From the NCBI RefSeq assembly GCF_000738435.1, contig NZ_CP003984.1:2666001-2730000 (forward strand): 64,000 nt of DNA, in the 5' to 3' direction. Origin of the DNA: Planktomarina temperata RCA23. Lineage in GTDB: Bacteria > Pseudomonadota > Alphaproteobacteria > Rhodobacterales > Rhodobacteraceae. A program made the position numbers and the translations under genes. The notes under the pieces were generated by a model. It saw only the letters and a list, made by a program, of their open reading frames with translations, was not told the DNA's origin and searched no databases. The number at the start of each line of letters is the position of its first letter. Within the stretch, counting starts at the first letter, position 1. Below, piece after piece: positions 63,822 through 64,000 of the stretch.

Positions 63822-64000
63822 ATGTTTTACCGCGACGAGCGCTTAGCGCTTTTTATTGATGGCGCAAATCTATATGCAGCCGCGAAAGCCTTGGGCTTTG
63901 ACATCGACTACAAATTGCTTCGCCAAGAATTCACGAGCCGTGGAAAAATGCTGCGGGCGTTCTACTACACCGCGCTTTTGGAGAACGATGAATATTCACC
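63822..64000 (+). CDS. NYN-domain (LabA/DUF88-like) protein, partial
   Basis: Only the first 59 codons are present. MFYRDERLALFIDGANLYAAAK contains the IDGANL motif of the NYN/PIN-like RNase fold, with an Asp expected to bind metal. These proteins are predicted nucleases related to LabA. It is divergent from folK, and the RBS AAAAGG lies slightly far upstream. The 3' end is outside the window. Confidence 0.85.
   Translation, partial: MFYRDERLALFIDGANLYAAAKALGFDIDYKLLRQEFTSRGKMLRAFYYTALLENDEYS

Overview
The window reads as chromosomal DNA of a marine alphaproteobacterium of the order Rhodobacterales (Roseobacter-type). This rests on gene order (mreD-mrdA-rodA; recO / DUF1491-era-rnc-lepB-acpS-pdxJ-DUF2062-rsh-rpoZ-folK with a divergent NYN gene), on very frequent 4-base ATGA/GTGA stop-start overlaps, on a moderate GC content and on the catabolic genes present (pca, hpa, many acyl-CoA enzymes, a methanethiol-oxidase-like protein). 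The family-level placement is inference. No insertion sequence, prophage, integrase or CRISPR array was seen.

Layout. 0-7 kb: cell elongation genes (end of mreD, mrdA, rodA), a GhrA-like reductase, an SseB-domain protein with a uracil-DNA glycosylase family protein, and nhaA. 7-9.5 kb: two capsule-export genes (kpsT, kpsE) and a tRNA-Gln. 9.5-14.4 kb: CoA-binding protein, ferredoxin and methanethiol oxidase in one operon, then an aldehyde dehydrogenase and a CoA-transferase. 14.6-16.4 kb: glnK-amtB. 16.4-23 kb: an aromatic-degradation island in which hpaR/hpaE/hpaD (homoprotocatechuate, extradiol) faces a tightly overlapping pcaC-pcaH-pcaG-BKACE-pcaB operon (protocatechuate, intradiol). 23-28.4 kb: a two-component system, two small paralogous membrane proteins, a Pit-type phosphate permease and a 58-residue protein. 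28.5-31.3 kb: Kdo synthesis (kdsA, kdsD/kpsF, kdsB). 31.4-37.4 kb: a giant secreted repeat protein with a detached outer-membrane barrel. 38-41.4 kb: katG and an outer-membrane protein. 41.5-53.2 kb: a large acyl-CoA catabolic region with TetR and IclR regulators. 53.3-64 kb: a quinone oxidoreductase, a LysE exporter and the conserved housekeeping block.

Most notable points. (1) The giant surface protein (27 DUF285-type repeats in four modules plus cadherin-like domains) and the following barrel domain look like one roughly 2000-residue autotransporter-like protein split by a one-base shift in a G-rich tract, either a real or phase-variable frameshift or a sequencing error. (2) An ACAD11-like acyl-CoA dehydrogenase and an ACAD10/11-type kinase-like protein lie in divergent operons around a perfect TetR-type palindrome, with an iron alcohol dehydrogenase, a MaoC hydratase, a thioesterase and a FadB-like protein; this suggests a 4-hydroxy-acid breakdown module similar in logic to the levulinate (Lva) pathway. 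(3) The pca operon carries a beta-keto acid cleavage enzyme and no pcaD. (4) Two small tandem membrane proteins are paralogues of unknown function.
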